Assembly (NCBI RefSeq): GCF_023073415.1
Contig: NZ_JADPJL010000037.1
Coordinates: 233,712-297,711 of the forward strand
Direction of reading: 5' to 3'
Length of the DNA stretch: 64,000 nt
Source of the DNA: Bradyrhizobium sp. 190
GTDB lineage: Bacteria > Pseudomonadota > Alphaproteobacteria > Rhizobiales > Xanthobacteraceae
The notes under the pieces were generated by a model. It had not been told where the DNA came from. It saw only the letters and a program-made list of their open reading frames with translations, and did no database searches. Positions 52,285 through 61,574 of this stretch are shown here, piece by piece. The position numbers and the translations under genes were made by a program. The number at the start of each line of letters is the position of its first letter. Within the stretch, counting starts at the first letter, position 1.

Positions 52285-53514
52285 CTACTCCGTCACCGGC
52301 TTGTCGGAAATGTCCCAGTCCTTGCCGTTGAAGATTGAGATGTAGAGCGTCTTCATCGGCGTGTAGTCGTCGGGCGTGTAGCTGTAGGTTACGCCGTCCA
52401 GCATGTAGGGGGAATGGAAGCCCGCCAGCGTCGTGGCCTGCTTCAGAACGTTGGCGCGGGTGAGCTCGTCGCCGCAGCGGCGCAGGATCTCCGCCATCGC
52501 CACTACCTGGCCGTAGCCGGCAAAGGCGATGGTGTTATCGGGGTCGACATTAGGCAGGTATTTCTTGCGCAGTTCCTCGAACGCCATCACGTCGGGATCC
52601 TTCTCGAAGCGCGGCACGCCGACCTCCTTGGCGTAGCGGATCGCGACGATGCCCGTGCAGTTCTCGAGGCCGGCGGCGCCAAGAATCGAGCGGCCGGTCG
52701 AGCCCGCCGACAACAGATGCAGCGGCTTCCAGCCGAGTTCGGCGACTTTACGGATCGACTGCGACGACGCCTTGCCGGTGGAGATATTGTAGAAAACATC
52801 CGCGCCGGATTTCGAGAGATTGATGATCTGCGAATCGATCGTCGGCTCGGTCAGATCGTAGGTCTGCTCGATGATCACCTTGGCGATGCCGCCGGCATCC
52901 GCCAGCACCTTCTTGAAGGGCGCGAGGAAATCGCGGCCGAAATCGTCGTTCTGGTAGAGGATGCCGATCTTGGCGTTCGGCTTCACGCCCACGACATGCT
53001 TGGCGAGAATGCGTGCTTCGGTCGGATACAGCGGCAGCCCCGCCATGGTCCATTTGAAATTCTTCGGATCGTTCCATTTCGACGCGCCGGTGTTGAGCAA
53101 TAGCTGCGGCACGCCCTTCGAGTTGAGATATTTGTGCACGGCGGTCTGCGGCGCGGTGCCGAGCGAGCCATACAGCGCCAGCACCTCCTCCTGCTCGACC
53201 AGCCGCCGCGTCGCCTCGACGCATTTCGGCGCGCTGTAGGCATCGTCCATGGAGAGGAACTTCACCTTGCGCCCATTGATGCCGCCCTTTTCATTCAGCA
53301 TCTGGAAATAGACCTCGCCGACCCGCCCCAGCACGCCATAGAGCGAGCCGGGACCTGAATGCGGCACGGTTTGTCCGAGCTTGATTTCTGTGTCGCTGGC
53401 GCCGGGATCGTATTTTTTCTCGGCCGCCCAGACTGATGGCGCGGGCATGGCGGATGCGAGGACGGTAGCGAGCGCGGTGGCGCCGAATTCGCGCCGGGTT
53501 TGTTTGTTCTTCAT
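52285..53514 (-). CDS. ABC transporter solute-binding protein, LivK-like
   Basis: A 409-residue periplasmic binding protein for branched-chain amino acids or related compounds. A twin-arginine-like signal (TRREFGATALATVLASAMPA) precedes the type-1 fold: KLGQTVPHSGPGSLYGVLGRVGEVYFQMLNEKGGINGRKVKFL, then AKIGILYQNDDFGRDFLAPFK and IAFAGYGQVVAMAEILRRCG. The permease and ATPase genes are not adjacent, so it is an orphan. The ATG at 53514 follows AAGGGAG. Confidence 0.93.
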   Translation of the reverse strand: MKNKQTRREFGATALATVLASAMPAPSVWAAEKKYDPGASDTEIKLGQTVPHSGPGSLYGVLGRVGEVYFQMLNEKGGINGRKVKFLSMDDAYSAPKCVEATRRLVEQEEVLALYGSLGTAPQTAVHKYLNSKGVPQLLLNTGASKWNDPKNFKWTMAGLPLYPTEARILAKHVVGVKPNAKIGILYQNDDFGRDFLAPFKKVLADAGGIAKVIIEQTYDLTEPTIDSQIINLSKSGADVFYNISTGKASSQSIRKVAELGWKPLHLLSAGSTGRSILGAAGLENCTGIVAIRYAKEVGVPRFEKDPDVMAFEELRKKYLPNVDPDNTIAFAGYGQVVAMAEILRRCGDELTRANVLKQATTLAGFHSPYMLDGVTYSYTPDDYTPMKTLYISIFNGKDWDISDKPVTE

Positions 53515-53621
53515 TGTTGTTTCTCCCTTATGGGAGTCTTGATCAGCCATTCCGGCGCCACTGGCAATAGCGGACATGTCGCACGCAATGCCGCCATTCG
53601 GCCATTGCGTAGCGTCTAGAC

Positions 53622-54569
53622 TCAAGTTTTCGCGGCGATGGCGACGAGGCCTGGAACCGGCGCGTTGTCCTCGTTGCGGGCGGAGCGATCTTCCAGCAGG
53701 GGCAATTTGAGGCCGGCGGATTCGACCGCGGCGCGCACGTAAGCCGCCGCATGGGCATAGCGCAGCCCGTGGCCGATGACGACGCCTTCGCCGTCATGGG
53801 TTTCGGTGGTGAAAGCAAGCAGCCCGCCGGAGGCCAGTACGCGAGCGGCTTCCGCGAGAACCGGTGCAAGCTCGGCGACGTACACCATGGCGTCCGCAGC
53901 GAGAATGAGATCGGCGCTGGCGTCCGGCCGCGCACGCAGGCCCTGCAACATGTCCGCGACTTTCAGCTCCGCATACAGCGAAGTGGCGCGCGACCGCTCG
54001 ATCATGCGCGGCGACAGGTCGACGCCGATGAAATGATCGACCGTGCGGGCGAAGGCGGCCGCAGCCAGCCCGGTGCCGCAGCCGAGGTCGATGGCGCGCT
54101 TGAATAACGCCGGCTTGCCGGCGGCCGATCGCACCGACAGCACCGCCTTGAACAGCAGCGCCGGGCCGCGATAGCCGAGATCGCCGACCAGCGAAGCTTC
54201 GAACCGCGGCGCATATTGGTCGAACAGCGCCTGCACATAGGCCTGCGGCATGCCGGACACGGGCTCGGCGCCGAGCCGCATCAATCGAAGCCCGGCGCCG
54301 TGGCGGTCGCCGGGATCGCCGGCCTGGGCCTTTTGATACGCCGCAATCGCCGCCCGGTGCTCGCCGAGTTCTTCGCGGATGCCGGCGAGCGTGAACCAGG
54401 CGGATGTGAAATTCGGCGCCAGCTCGATCGCCTGCATCAGCAGATCGGCAGCGGTGGGCAGATCGCCCTTCAATTGCAGGTCGCGGGCAAATTCGAACCG
54501 GCGGTCGGCCATCAGATCGCCGGAAGACAGAAAAACGCGGGCGGGCATTTCAGGAACCAGGCTTGTCAT
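53622..54569 (-). CDS. TPR-containing SAM methyltransferase
   Basis: A 315-residue protein. N-terminal TPR-like helices (about 25-90: LMQAIELAPNFTSAWFTLAGIREELGEHRAAIAAYQKA) precede a class I methyltransferase domain with AIDLGCGTGLAAAAFARTV (about 158), DVLQG-like ADMLQGLRA and DLILAADAMVYV motifs. The substrate is unknown. The ATG at 54569 lies inside a repeat; MPARVFLSSGDLMADRRFEF could begin at 54548 instead. It lies head-to-head with the exonuclease gene. Confidence 0.9.
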   Translation of the reverse strand: MTSLVPEMPARVFLSSGDLMADRRFEFARDLQLKGDLPTAADLLMQAIELAPNFTSAWFTLAGIREELGEHRAAIAAYQKAQAGDPGDRHGAGLRLMRLGAEPVSGMPQAYVQALFDQYAPRFEASLVGDLGYRGPALLFKAVLSVRSAAGKPALFKRAIDLGCGTGLAAAAFARTVDHFIGVDLSPRMIERSRATSLYAELKVADMLQGLRARPDASADLILAADAMVYVAELAPVLAEAARVLASGGLLAFTTETHDGEGVVIGHGLRYAHAAAYVRAAVESAGLKLPLLEDRSARNEDNAPVPGLVAIAAKT

Positions 54570-54648
54570 TGCCGGGCTTGACCCGGCAATCCATCAAAGC
54601 AAGGACTCTTCGCGAAGATGGATGCGCGGGTCAAGCCCGCGCACGACA
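54565..54648. repeat. Palindromic repeat family D
   Basis: The arms TTGCCGGGCTTGACCCGGCA and GCGCGGGTCAAGCCCGCGCA each form their own hairpin, and GGATTGCC-ATCCATC / GATGGATGC pairs across. It overlaps the first bases of the methyltransferase gene and fills the gap before the exonuclease gene. Confidence 0.9.
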
Positions 54649-54675
54649 GCTAAACTTTGCGGCCAAAGCACCTAT

Positions 54676-55722
54676 ATGTCTGGCATGCGCCCGCAGGACA
54701 TCCTGATCCCCGCTGCCGCCGGCCTGTGCTGCAAACCGGGCGGCTTCCACATCGACCCGGTGCGTGCGGTCGAGCGCGCCGTGATTACCCACGGCCATTC
54801 CGACCATGCCCGCGCCGGCCATGGCGCCGTGCTCGCCACGCAGGAAACGCTCGACATGATGCGGCTGCGCTATGGCGACAATTTTGCCCGCAGCACGCAG
54901 GCGGTGCGCTATGGCGAAGAAATCCGGCTCGGCGATGTCAAAATCAAATTCCATCCCGCGGGCCATGTGCTGGGCTCGGCGCAGATCGCGGTGAGCTGCA
55001 AGGACACCTGCATCGTCGCGTCCGGCGACTACAAGGACGCCATCGACCCGACCTGCACGCCATTCGAAGTGGTGCCCTGCGACGTCTTCATCACCGAGGC
55101 GACGTTCGGCCTGCCGGTGTTCCGCCATGGCGATGCGGCCGACGAGGTGAAGAAGCTGCTGGCATCCGTCGCACTGTTTCCCGAGCGCGCGCATCTGGTC
55201 GGGGCCTATTCGCTCGGCAAGGCGCAGCGCGTGATCGCGCTGCTGCGCCAGGAAGGTTGCGACGCGCCGATTTATCTGCATGGCGCGATGGAAGAGATCA
55301 CGCACTACTATGAAAGCCGCGGCATCGCGCTTGGCGAGCTACGCACCGTCAAGGGCGTGAAGAAGGCCGATCTCGCCGGCACCATCACGCTGGCGCCGCC
55401 GTCGGCCACATCAGACATCTGGACCAGGCGATTTCCCGATCCGGTCACGGCATTCGCTTCGGGCTGGATGCGGGTGCGGGCGCGCGCCCGCCAGCGCGGC
55501 GTCGAACTGCCGCTGGTGATATCGGACCACGCCGATTGGGACGGCCTGACCGCGACCATCGAAGCCACCGGCGCCGGCGAAGTCTGGGTCACCCACGGGC
55601 AGGAAGACGCGCTGGTGCATTGGTGCAAGACCCGCGGGCTTGCCGCGCGGCCGCTCGATCTCGTCGGCTATGGCGACGAGGAGGAGCACGAGGTGGTCGC
55701 GGCCGACGAGGCCGAGGCATGA
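54676..55722 (+). CDS. Ligase-associated MBL-fold DNA exonuclease
   Basis: A 348-residue nuclease of the CPSF/SNM1-like metallo-beta-lactamase group. The metal motif is ITHGHSDHARAGH, with HPAGHVLGSAQ and GDYKDAID later. It degrades DNA ends in the LHR-Exo-PE-Lig repair set. ATGs at 54676 and 54685 are both possible. Its stop overlaps the ligase start (ATGA), a firm operon. The helicase/PdeM half of the set is about 2.5 kb away in the opposite orientation. Confidence 0.92.
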   Translation: MSGMRPQDILIPAAAGLCCKPGGFHIDPVRAVERAVITHGHSDHARAGHGAVLATQETLDMMRLRYGDNFARSTQAVRYGEEIRLGDVKIKFHPAGHVLGSAQIAVSCKDTCIVASGDYKDAIDPTCTPFEVVPCDVFITEATFGLPVFRHGDAADEVKKLLASVALFPERAHLVGAYSLGKAQRVIALLRQEGCDAPIYLHGAMEEITHYYESRGIALGELRTVKGVKKADLAGTITLAPPSATSDIWTRRFPDPVTAFASGWMRVRARARQRGVELPLVISDHADWDGLTATIEATGAGEVWVTHGQEDALVHWCKTRGLAARPLDLVGYGDEEEHEVVAADEAEA

Positions 55723-57371
55723 ACCGCTTCGCCGAACTTCTGGATCGCCTCGCCTATGAGCCCGGCCGCAACAACAAGCTGCGGCTGATCACGGCCTATT
55801 TTCGCGACACGCCCGATCCCGACCGCGGCTACGCGCTGGCGGCGCTGACTGGCGCGCTGTCGTTCAAACACGCCAAGCCGGGGCTGATCCGCGATTTGAT
55901 TATGGATCGTACCGATCCGGTGCTGTTTGGGCTGTCGTATGATTATGTCGGCGACTTATCCGAGACGGTCGCGCTGATGTGGCCGAAGGCGGCACCAGCC
56001 GGCCATAACAACCCGCCTCCCCCCACCCTGTCCGAAGTCGTCACCACCCTTCGCACGCTCGGCAAGACCGACCTCCCAAAACAGCTCGCGCGCTGGCTCG
56101 ATGAGCTCGACGAGATCGGGCGCTGGGCACTGCTAAAACTCGTCACCGGCGCGATGCGGATCGGGATTTCGGCGCGGCTTGCGAAAACCGCGGCGGCCGC
56201 GCTGGGCGACAAGGACCCGCACGAGATCGAACTGATCTGGCCGGGGCTCGCCCCGCCCTATCTCGACCTTTTCGCATGGCTGGAAGGCCGCGGCGAGAAG
56301 CCGGTCAACCGCGACCCGGCGCCGTTCCGCCCGGTGATGCTGGCGCATGCGATCGAGGATACGGATTTCGCCAGTCTCGATCCGGCCGATTTCATCGCGG
56401 AATGGAAATGGGACGGCATTCGCGTGCAGGCGGTCGCGGGCCGCGACGAGCGCGGCTACATGCAGGCACGGCTCTATTCCCGCACCGGCGAGGACATCAC
56501 CAAGAGCTTTCCCGACCTCGTGCCGTCGCTGCATCTGCCCGGCGCCATCGATGGCGAGCTATTGGTGCTGCGCGAAGGCCGCGTGCAGACCTTCAACGTT
56601 CTGCAGCAGCGGCTGAACCGAAAAGTTGTCTCGCCGAAGCTGATCAAGGATTTTCCGATCCATCTGCGCGCCTACGACCTGCTCGGCGACGACGAGAACG
56701 ATCTGCGCGAATTGCCGTTTGCAGAACGCCGCGCCCATCTCGACGCCTTCGTAAGGAAGCTTGACGACCCGCGCATAGATCTCTCGCCGACGATCGCCTT
56801 CGATAGCTGGGAGACGCTAATGGCCGCGCGTGCCGATCCCTCAAGCGCTGGCGCGGGCGAGGATGCCGAAGCCGTCGAGGGCGTGATGCTCAAGCGCCGC
56901 GACGCGCCTTACCTGCCGGGGCGACCCAAGGGCCAGTGGTGGAAATGGAAGCGCGACCCGCACATCATCGACGCAGTGTTGATGTACGCCCAGCGCGGCC
57001 ACGGCAAGCGTTCGTCCTATTATTCGGACTACACCTTCGGCGTCTGGACTTCGGGCGAGGACGGCGAGCAGCTGGTGCCGGTCGGAAAGGCCTATTTCGG
57101 CTTCACCGACGAGGAACTCTTGCAGATCGACCGTTTCGTCCGCCGCAACACGACGGAAAAGTTCGGCCCCGTGCGGCATGTCGTGCACGAACCGGACCAG
57201 GGCCTGGTGCTGGAAGTCGCCTTCGAGGGATTGGCGCGCTCGCCGCGGCACAAATCCGGCGTCGCGATGCGGTTTCCGCGCATCAGCCGGCTGCGCTGGG
57301 ACAAGCCGCCGCGCGAGGCCGACCGGCTGGAGACGCTGGAGCGAATGCTGAAGGACGTGACGGCAAATTAA
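55719..57371 (+). CDS. ATP-dependent DNA ligase (LigC/D-lacking, LHR-associated type)
   Basis: A 550-residue ligase of the archaeal/mycobacterial-like family found with Lhr, PdeM and the MBL exonuclease. The adenylated Lys is in FIAEWKWDGIRVQAV (KWDG, about residue 228). An N-terminal alpha domain (about 1-180) and the C-terminal OB-fold (TDEELLQIDRFVRRNTTEKFGPVRHVV) complete it. There are no polymerase or nuclease domains, so it is not an NHEJ LigD. It joins nicked DNA in an ATP-dependent repair pathway. Confidence 0.95.
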   Translation: MNRFAELLDRLAYEPGRNNKLRLITAYFRDTPDPDRGYALAALTGALSFKHAKPGLIRDLIMDRTDPVLFGLSYDYVGDLSETVALMWPKAAPAGHNNPPPPTLSEVVTTLRTLGKTDLPKQLARWLDELDEIGRWALLKLVTGAMRIGISARLAKTAAAALGDKDPHEIELIWPGLAPPYLDLFAWLEGRGEKPVNRDPAPFRPVMLAHAIEDTDFASLDPADFIAEWKWDGIRVQAVAGRDERGYMQARLYSRTGEDITKSFPDLVPSLHLPGAIDGELLVLREGRVQTFNVLQQRLNRKVVSPKLIKDFPIHLRAYDLLGDDENDLRELPFAERRAHLDAFVRKLDDPRIDLSPTIAFDSWETLMAARADPSSAGAGEDAEAVEGVMLKRRDAPYLPGRPKGQWWKWKRDPHIIDAVLMYAQRGHGKRSSYYSDYTFGVWTSGEDGEQLVPVGKAYFGFTDEELLQIDRFVRRNTTEKFGPVRHVVHEPDQGLVLEVAFEGLARSPRHKSGVAMRFPRISRLRWDKPPREADRLETLERMLKDVTAN

Positions 57372-57467
57372 CATTCCAAGGGCGCATGGCGGCCATTGAC
57401 TGATACGAGCGGGTTCCCCATCTGCCCCGCCGTGCCTATAATGCGCGCGACCTGCGAGGAGAGACCG

Positions 57468-57770
57468 ATGCCCAACGACGTCAGAGACCTGCCGGCCAGC
57501 AATGACGGCCTGTACCGCTTCCTCGGCGGCTCGCCGCTGGCGGTGGCGTTCCGGCTCATCCTGCTGTCGATCCTGGTCGGCGTCGTGCTCGCCGCCATCG
57601 GCTTCGATCCCTGGAATATCCTGCACAGCATCCAGATGCTGTTCCGACGGCTATGGGATCTCGGCTTCGACGCCGTCAACTGGCTGTGGCGCTACTTCCT
57701 GCTCGGCGCTGTTATCGTGATCCCGATCTGGCTGTTGTCGCGGCTGTTCGGCAGCCCCCGCGGGCGATAG
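57468..57770 (+). CDS. DUF6460-like membrane protein
   Basis: A 100-residue protein with two hydrophobic helices (about 26-46 and 74-94). The recognisable core is FLGGSPLAVAFRLILLSILVGVVLAAIGFDPWNILHSI, then RYFLLGAVIVIPIWLLSRL. The DUF6460 call is from memory of similar small Bradyrhizobium proteins and is moderate. Function unknown. The ATG at 57468 follows GAGGAG. Confidence 0.75.
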   Translation: MPNDVRDLPASNDGLYRFLGGSPLAVAFRLILLSILVGVVLAAIGFDPWNILHSIQMLFRRLWDLGFDAVNWLWRYFLLGAVIVIPIWLLSRLFGSPRGR

Positions 57771-57794
57771 TAACTTGGAGGCGGTGAGCAGCCG

Positions 57795-58529
57795 ATGCAA
57801 TTGCGATTTGTCGGCTGCGGCGACGCGCTCGGTTCCGGCGGCAGGTTCAACACCTGCTTCCACGTCACGGGCGCTAGCGCCAATTTCCTGATCGATTGCG
57901 GCGCGTCGTCGCTGCCCGCGCTGAAGCGTCTCGGCATCGCGCGCGACGAGATCGACCTGATCCTGATCACACATTTCCACGGCGACCATTTTGGCGGCTT
58001 GCCGTTCCTGCTGCTAGACGCGCAGTTCACACGGCGCGCCCGTCCGCTCGTCATCGCAGGTCCTCAGGGCATCGAGACGAAGCTCGCCAACCTGATGGAA
58101 TCGCTGTTCGAGCATTCCTCGAAGACAAAGCAGCGATTCGATCTCTCGGTCGTTGCGCTTGAACCGCAACAGAGCCGGACGTTTGGCGACGTCAAGGTGA
58201 CGCCATATCCCGTGGTCCACGGCGAATCCGGCGGACCATTCCTGGCCTATCGCGTCGAGGCCGAGGGGCGCGTCATCACCTACAGCGCCGATACCGAGTG
58301 GACGGATATGCTGATCCCGGCGGCGCGCGGCGCGGACCTGTTCATTGCCGAGGCCTACTACTACGACAAAATCATCAGGAATCATCTCAGCCTGAAAACG
58401 CTGGAAGCGCACCTTCCTGAGATCAACGCGAAAAAGCTGGTGCTGACGCATATGAGCGACGACATGCTCGGCCGGCTGGACGAACTGCCCTACACGGCCG
58501 CGCATGACGGCATGGCCGTCGAGCTCTAG
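57795..58529 (+). CDS. MBL-fold hydrolase, RNase Z/arylsulfatase-like
   Basis: A 244-residue metallo-beta-lactamase-fold protein with the metal motif ITHFHGDHFGGLPFLLLDAQF, Asp in YSADTEWTDML and His in LTHMSDDML. It resembles the RNase Z/ElaC-like group but lacks the exosite typical of true RNase Z, so the substrate is unknown. It begins 24 bases after the DUF6460-like gene and precedes the MATE gene by two bases, so the three may be co-transcribed. Confidence 0.92.
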   Translation: MQLRFVGCGDALGSGGRFNTCFHVTGASANFLIDCGASSLPALKRLGIARDEIDLILITHFHGDHFGGLPFLLLDAQFTRRARPLVIAGPQGIETKLANLMESLFEHSSKTKQRFDLSVVALEPQQSRTFGDVKVTPYPVVHGESGGPFLAYRVEAEGRVITYSADTEWTDMLIPAARGADLFIAEAYYYDKIIRNHLSLKTLEAHLPEINAKKLVLTHMSDDMLGRLDELPYTAAHDGMAVEL

Positions 58530-58531
58530 GC

Positions 58532-59854
58532 ATGCATTCGCCCGTAACTCCATCCAGAGTCACGACGGCACAGGTATTTGCCATCGCCGGCCCCGCGATG
58601 GTCGCGAACCTGACCACGCCGCTGATCGGCATCGTCGCGACCACGGCGATCGGCCGGCTCGGCGACGCCACGCTGCTCGGCGGTGTCGCGATGGCGTCCG
58701 TGCTTTTTGACTGCGTATTCTGGCTGTTCGGGTTCCTGCGCATGAGCACGGTGGCCTTCACGGCGCAATCGCTGGGATCAGGCGAGACGTCGGAATTACG
58801 CGCGATCCTGATGCGCGGGTTGATCGTTGCGGCGCTGGTTGGCGCGACGCTGATCGCCCTGCAGATTCCGCTCGCCACTATTCTGCTCAACGCGATGGGC
58901 GGCAGCGAGGGCGTCACGCGCGCGGCCAAAACCTACTTCATCATCCGGATCTGGTCTTCGCCGCTGGCGCTCGGCAATTATGTCGTGCTGGGATGGTTGA
59001 TCGGGCAGGCCCGCGCCAAATTGGCGCTCGGCATGCAGATCACCATCAATCTCATCAACGTGGCGGCGACCGTCGTGCTGGTGCTGGTTTTCGACTTCGG
59101 AATTGCCGGCGCTGCAATCGCGGCGCTGATCGCGGAGGCCGCAGGCCTCCTGCTCGGCTTGCTGATCGCGCGCCACCTTTCGAAAGGGCAGTTCGCGGCT
59201 TCCCGCGCGTTGCTGTTCGACCGCACCAAGCTGATGCGCATGCTCTCGGTCAACCGCGACATCATGATCCGCACCGCGTCGCTGATCGCGGCGTTTCTGT
59301 TCTTCACCGCGCAGGGCGCCCGTGCCGGCGACATGACGCTCGCCGCCAATGCCGTACTCAACAATTTTCTGCTGTTCGGCGCCTTTTTTCTCGACGGCCT
59401 CGCCAACGCAGCCGAGCAGCTCTGCGGCCGTGCCTATGGCGCACGCGACAAGGCGGCCTTCGCTGGCGCCGTGAAGCTCGTCGTGATGTGGGGCTTTGGC
59501 TTCGCGCTCGCGGTCGCCGCCTGTTTCCTGCTGTTCGGGCCTGCGTTTATCGACATCATGACGGCAAGCGCGGAGGTGCGGCGCATCGCGCGCGATTATC
59601 TGCCGTTCGTGATTTTTGCGCCGCTGCTTGGCGTGTTCGCCTTTGCCTTTGACGGTGTCTATATCGGCGCGACCTGGGCGCGCGACATGCGCAATCTGAT
59701 GGTGGCCTCGCTGGCGATCTTCCTTGCCGCATGGTTCGCGCTGCGCTCGTTCGGCAATGCCGGACTATGGGGCGCGCTACTCGTGCACTACGCCGCCCGC
59801 GGTGGGCTGGAGGCGTTGCGCTATCCGGCGCTGTTGAAGAAGTCGTTTGGCTAG
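58532..59854 (+). CDS. MATE-family efflux transporter
   Basis: A 440-residue membrane protein with twelve predicted helices in two related halves, typical of DinF/MATE antiporters that export cationic drugs or metabolites with Na+ or H+. Typical segments are TTAIGRLGDATLLGG and FLDGLANAAEQLCGRAYGARD. The ATG lies two bases after the MBL gene. A family-B repeat follows its stop. Confidence 0.92.
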   Translation: MHSPVTPSRVTTAQVFAIAGPAMVANLTTPLIGIVATTAIGRLGDATLLGGVAMASVLFDCVFWLFGFLRMSTVAFTAQSLGSGETSELRAILMRGLIVAALVGATLIALQIPLATILLNAMGGSEGVTRAAKTYFIIRIWSSPLALGNYVVLGWLIGQARAKLALGMQITINLINVAATVVLVLVFDFGIAGAAIAALIAEAAGLLLGLLIARHLSKGQFAASRALLFDRTKLMRMLSVNRDIMIRTASLIAAFLFFTAQGARAGDMTLAANAVLNNFLLFGAFFLDGLANAAEQLCGRAYGARDKAAFAGAVKLVVMWGFGFALAVAACFLLFGPAFIDIMTASAEVRRIARDYLPFVIFAPLLGVFAFAFDGVYIGATWARDMRNLMVASLAIFLAAWFALRSFGNAGLWGALLVHYAARGGLEALRYPALLKKSFG

Positions 59855-59860
59855 TAGCTC

Positions 59861-59947
59861 GTAGCCCGGATGGAGCGAAGCGAAATCCGCGGCCTTGTGC
59901 AAGCGGAGAGTCCGATCCCGGATTGCGCTTCGCTCCATGCGGGCTAC
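59861..59947. repeat. Palindromic repeat family B
   Basis: The arms are GTAGCCCGGATGGAGCGAAG and GCTTCGCTCCATGCGGGCTAC. It lies between the convergent MATE and pyrD genes, ending ten bases before the pyrD stop. The sequence resembles a widespread Bradyrhizobium intergenic repeat. Confidence 0.92.
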
Positions 59948-59957
59948 GAGAACGCAA

Positions 59958-61055
59958 CTACACAACCGGCCAGTCCTCTGCCGTGATCGTCGCCGCATCG
60001 GCGCCGACGATCTCCGACAGCGAGTCACGTCCCGTGCGCAGCAAGGTCGAGGCCAGATCGTTCTTGATGTCGTCGACGAGGCCAAGGCCCTTGTAGACCA
60101 GCGACGAGTAGAGCTGGATCAGGCTGGCGCCGGCGCGGATTTTCGTCAGCGCGGCACCGCCGGAATCGATGCCGCCGACTCCGATCAGCGGAAACGCGCC
60201 TTCGGTGCGGACAAAAGTCTCCGCCACCATGCGGGTCGATAATCGAAACAGCGGCCGCCCCGATAATCCGCCCTGCTCTTTCGCGCGGGCCTGTTCGCGC
60301 AAGCTCGAGGGCCGCGCCAGCGTGGTGTTGGCGACGATCATGCCGTCGACACCGCGCGAGCGCGCGATGTGCACGACGTCGTCAAGTTCCGTCAAACTCA
60401 GATCCGGCGCGATCTTCAGCAGCACCGGCGAATCGCCGGCATTCTTGCGCACCCGCTCCCTGGCATCGATGACCTTGGCGAGCAGGTCGTCAAGCGCTGC
60501 GGATTGCTGCAGGTTGCGCAGGCCCGGCGTGTTCGGCGAGGAGACGTTGACGGTGAAATAGCTCGCGACCGGCGCAAATGTCTCGATCAGCTTGACGTAG
60601 TCGGCGACGCGGTCGGACGAATCCTTGTTGGCCCCGACATTGACGCCGACGATGCCGCCATGGTTGGCGCGCGCCGCAAGCCGGCGCAGCGCGGCTTCGG
60701 CGCCGTCATTGTTGAAGCCCATGCGGTTGATCACGGCTTCATCCCGCTCCAGCCGAAACAGCCGCGGCCGCGGATTGCCGCCCTGCGGCTTCGGCGTCAC
60801 CGTGCCGATTTCGACGAAGCCGAAACCGAGCCGCAACAACGCGTCGGGCACCTCCGCGCTCTTGTCGAAGCCCGCGGCCATGCCGATCGGATTGGGAAAG
60901 TTCAGGCCGAAGGCGCGCACCGCCAGTTTGTGGTCGTCGGCGCGCGGCTTGACCGGGGGCAGCAGCCGCAGCCCCTGGATCGCCATGCGATGCGCATCTT
61001 CCGGATCGAACCAGCGCAACAGCGGCAGCGAAAAGGCATCGAAGGCGCGGATCAC
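59958..61055 (-). CDS. pyrD: Dihydroorotate dehydrogenase, quinone type
   Basis: A 365-residue class 2 enzyme that oxidises dihydroorotate to orotate in pyrimidine synthesis, passing electrons to quinone at the membrane. The N-terminal amphipathic helix is present (FSLPLLRWFDPEDAHRM), the catalytic Ser lies in NVSSPNTPGLRNLQ, and FMN-binding segments IGVGGIDSGGAAL and GASLIQLYSSLVYKG close the barrel. It overlaps the DUF952 gene upstream by four bases (ATGA), so they form one transcript. Confidence 0.96.
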   Translation of the reverse strand: MIRAFDAFSLPLLRWFDPEDAHRMAIQGLRLLPPVKPRADDHKLAVRAFGLNFPNPIGMAAGFDKSAEVPDALLRLGFGFVEIGTVTPKPQGGNPRPRLFRLERDEAVINRMGFNNDGAEAALRRLAARANHGGIVGVNVGANKDSSDRVADYVKLIETFAPVASYFTVNVSSPNTPGLRNLQQSAALDDLLAKVIDARERVRKNAGDSPVLLKIAPDLSLTELDDVVHIARSRGVDGMIVANTTLARPSSLREQARAKEQGGLSGRPLFRLSTRMVAETFVRTEGAFPLIGVGGIDSGGAALTKIRAGASLIQLYSSLVYKGLGLVDDIKNDLASTLLRTGRDSLSEIVGADAATITAEDWPVV

Positions 61056-61396
61056 GGGAGAAGCTCCGGAATGTCGTGAGTGCCATCGGATCGCGCGCGC
61101 ATGTCGAGGATGGCGGTCACCGCCCCGAGATCGAGTTCGCCGTAGAGATGCGGGAACAGTTCGTCGTTGCGCGAAGGCTCCCAGCGCAAGGCGTCGCCCA
61201 GCGCGGCCGCGTCGACCGCGACCAGGAACAGGCCGGTTTGGCCGAAATAATGCTTTCGCGCCGTCTCGGCGACCTGGGATGCCGTGGAGAAATGAATGTA
61301 GCCGTCGCGCAGATCGTCGCTACTACCCCGGTAGACGCCCTGCCGTTCGGCCTCGCGCCAGGCCGAGGCCGGAGTGATTTTATAAATGGTTCGCAC
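61052..61396 (-). CDS. DUF952 protein
   Basis: A 114-residue soluble protein of the DUF952 family: TIYKITPASAWREAERQGVYRGSSDDLRDGYIHFSTASQ, then FLVAVDAAAL and FPHLYGELDL. The fold is related to ADP-ribosyl-type or small hydrolase domains; no function is established. The start is a GTG at 61396 with GGGAAAGG upstream. It precedes and overlaps pyrD, a common arrangement in Alphaproteobacteria. Confidence 0.88.
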   Translation of the reverse strand: MRTIYKITPASAWREAERQGVYRGSSDDLRDGYIHFSTASQVAETARKHYFGQTGLFLVAVDAAALGDALRWEPSRNDELFPHLYGELDLGAVTAILDMRARSDGTHDIPELLP

Positions 61397-61574
61397 GGCC
61401 TTTCCCGGGGCTTGTCGTTGAGTCTCTTGGGATTTTCCCGGAAATGGCCGGGGTGGCGGCAGACCGTAAAGGCCGCAGGCCGCTAACTCAAGCGCTGCGC
61501 AGCAGGCCCAACGCGGAGATTTGCGCAAAGGGGCCGAATGAGGCAATAATTCCTAGGCGATTTCGGGATTCTCG

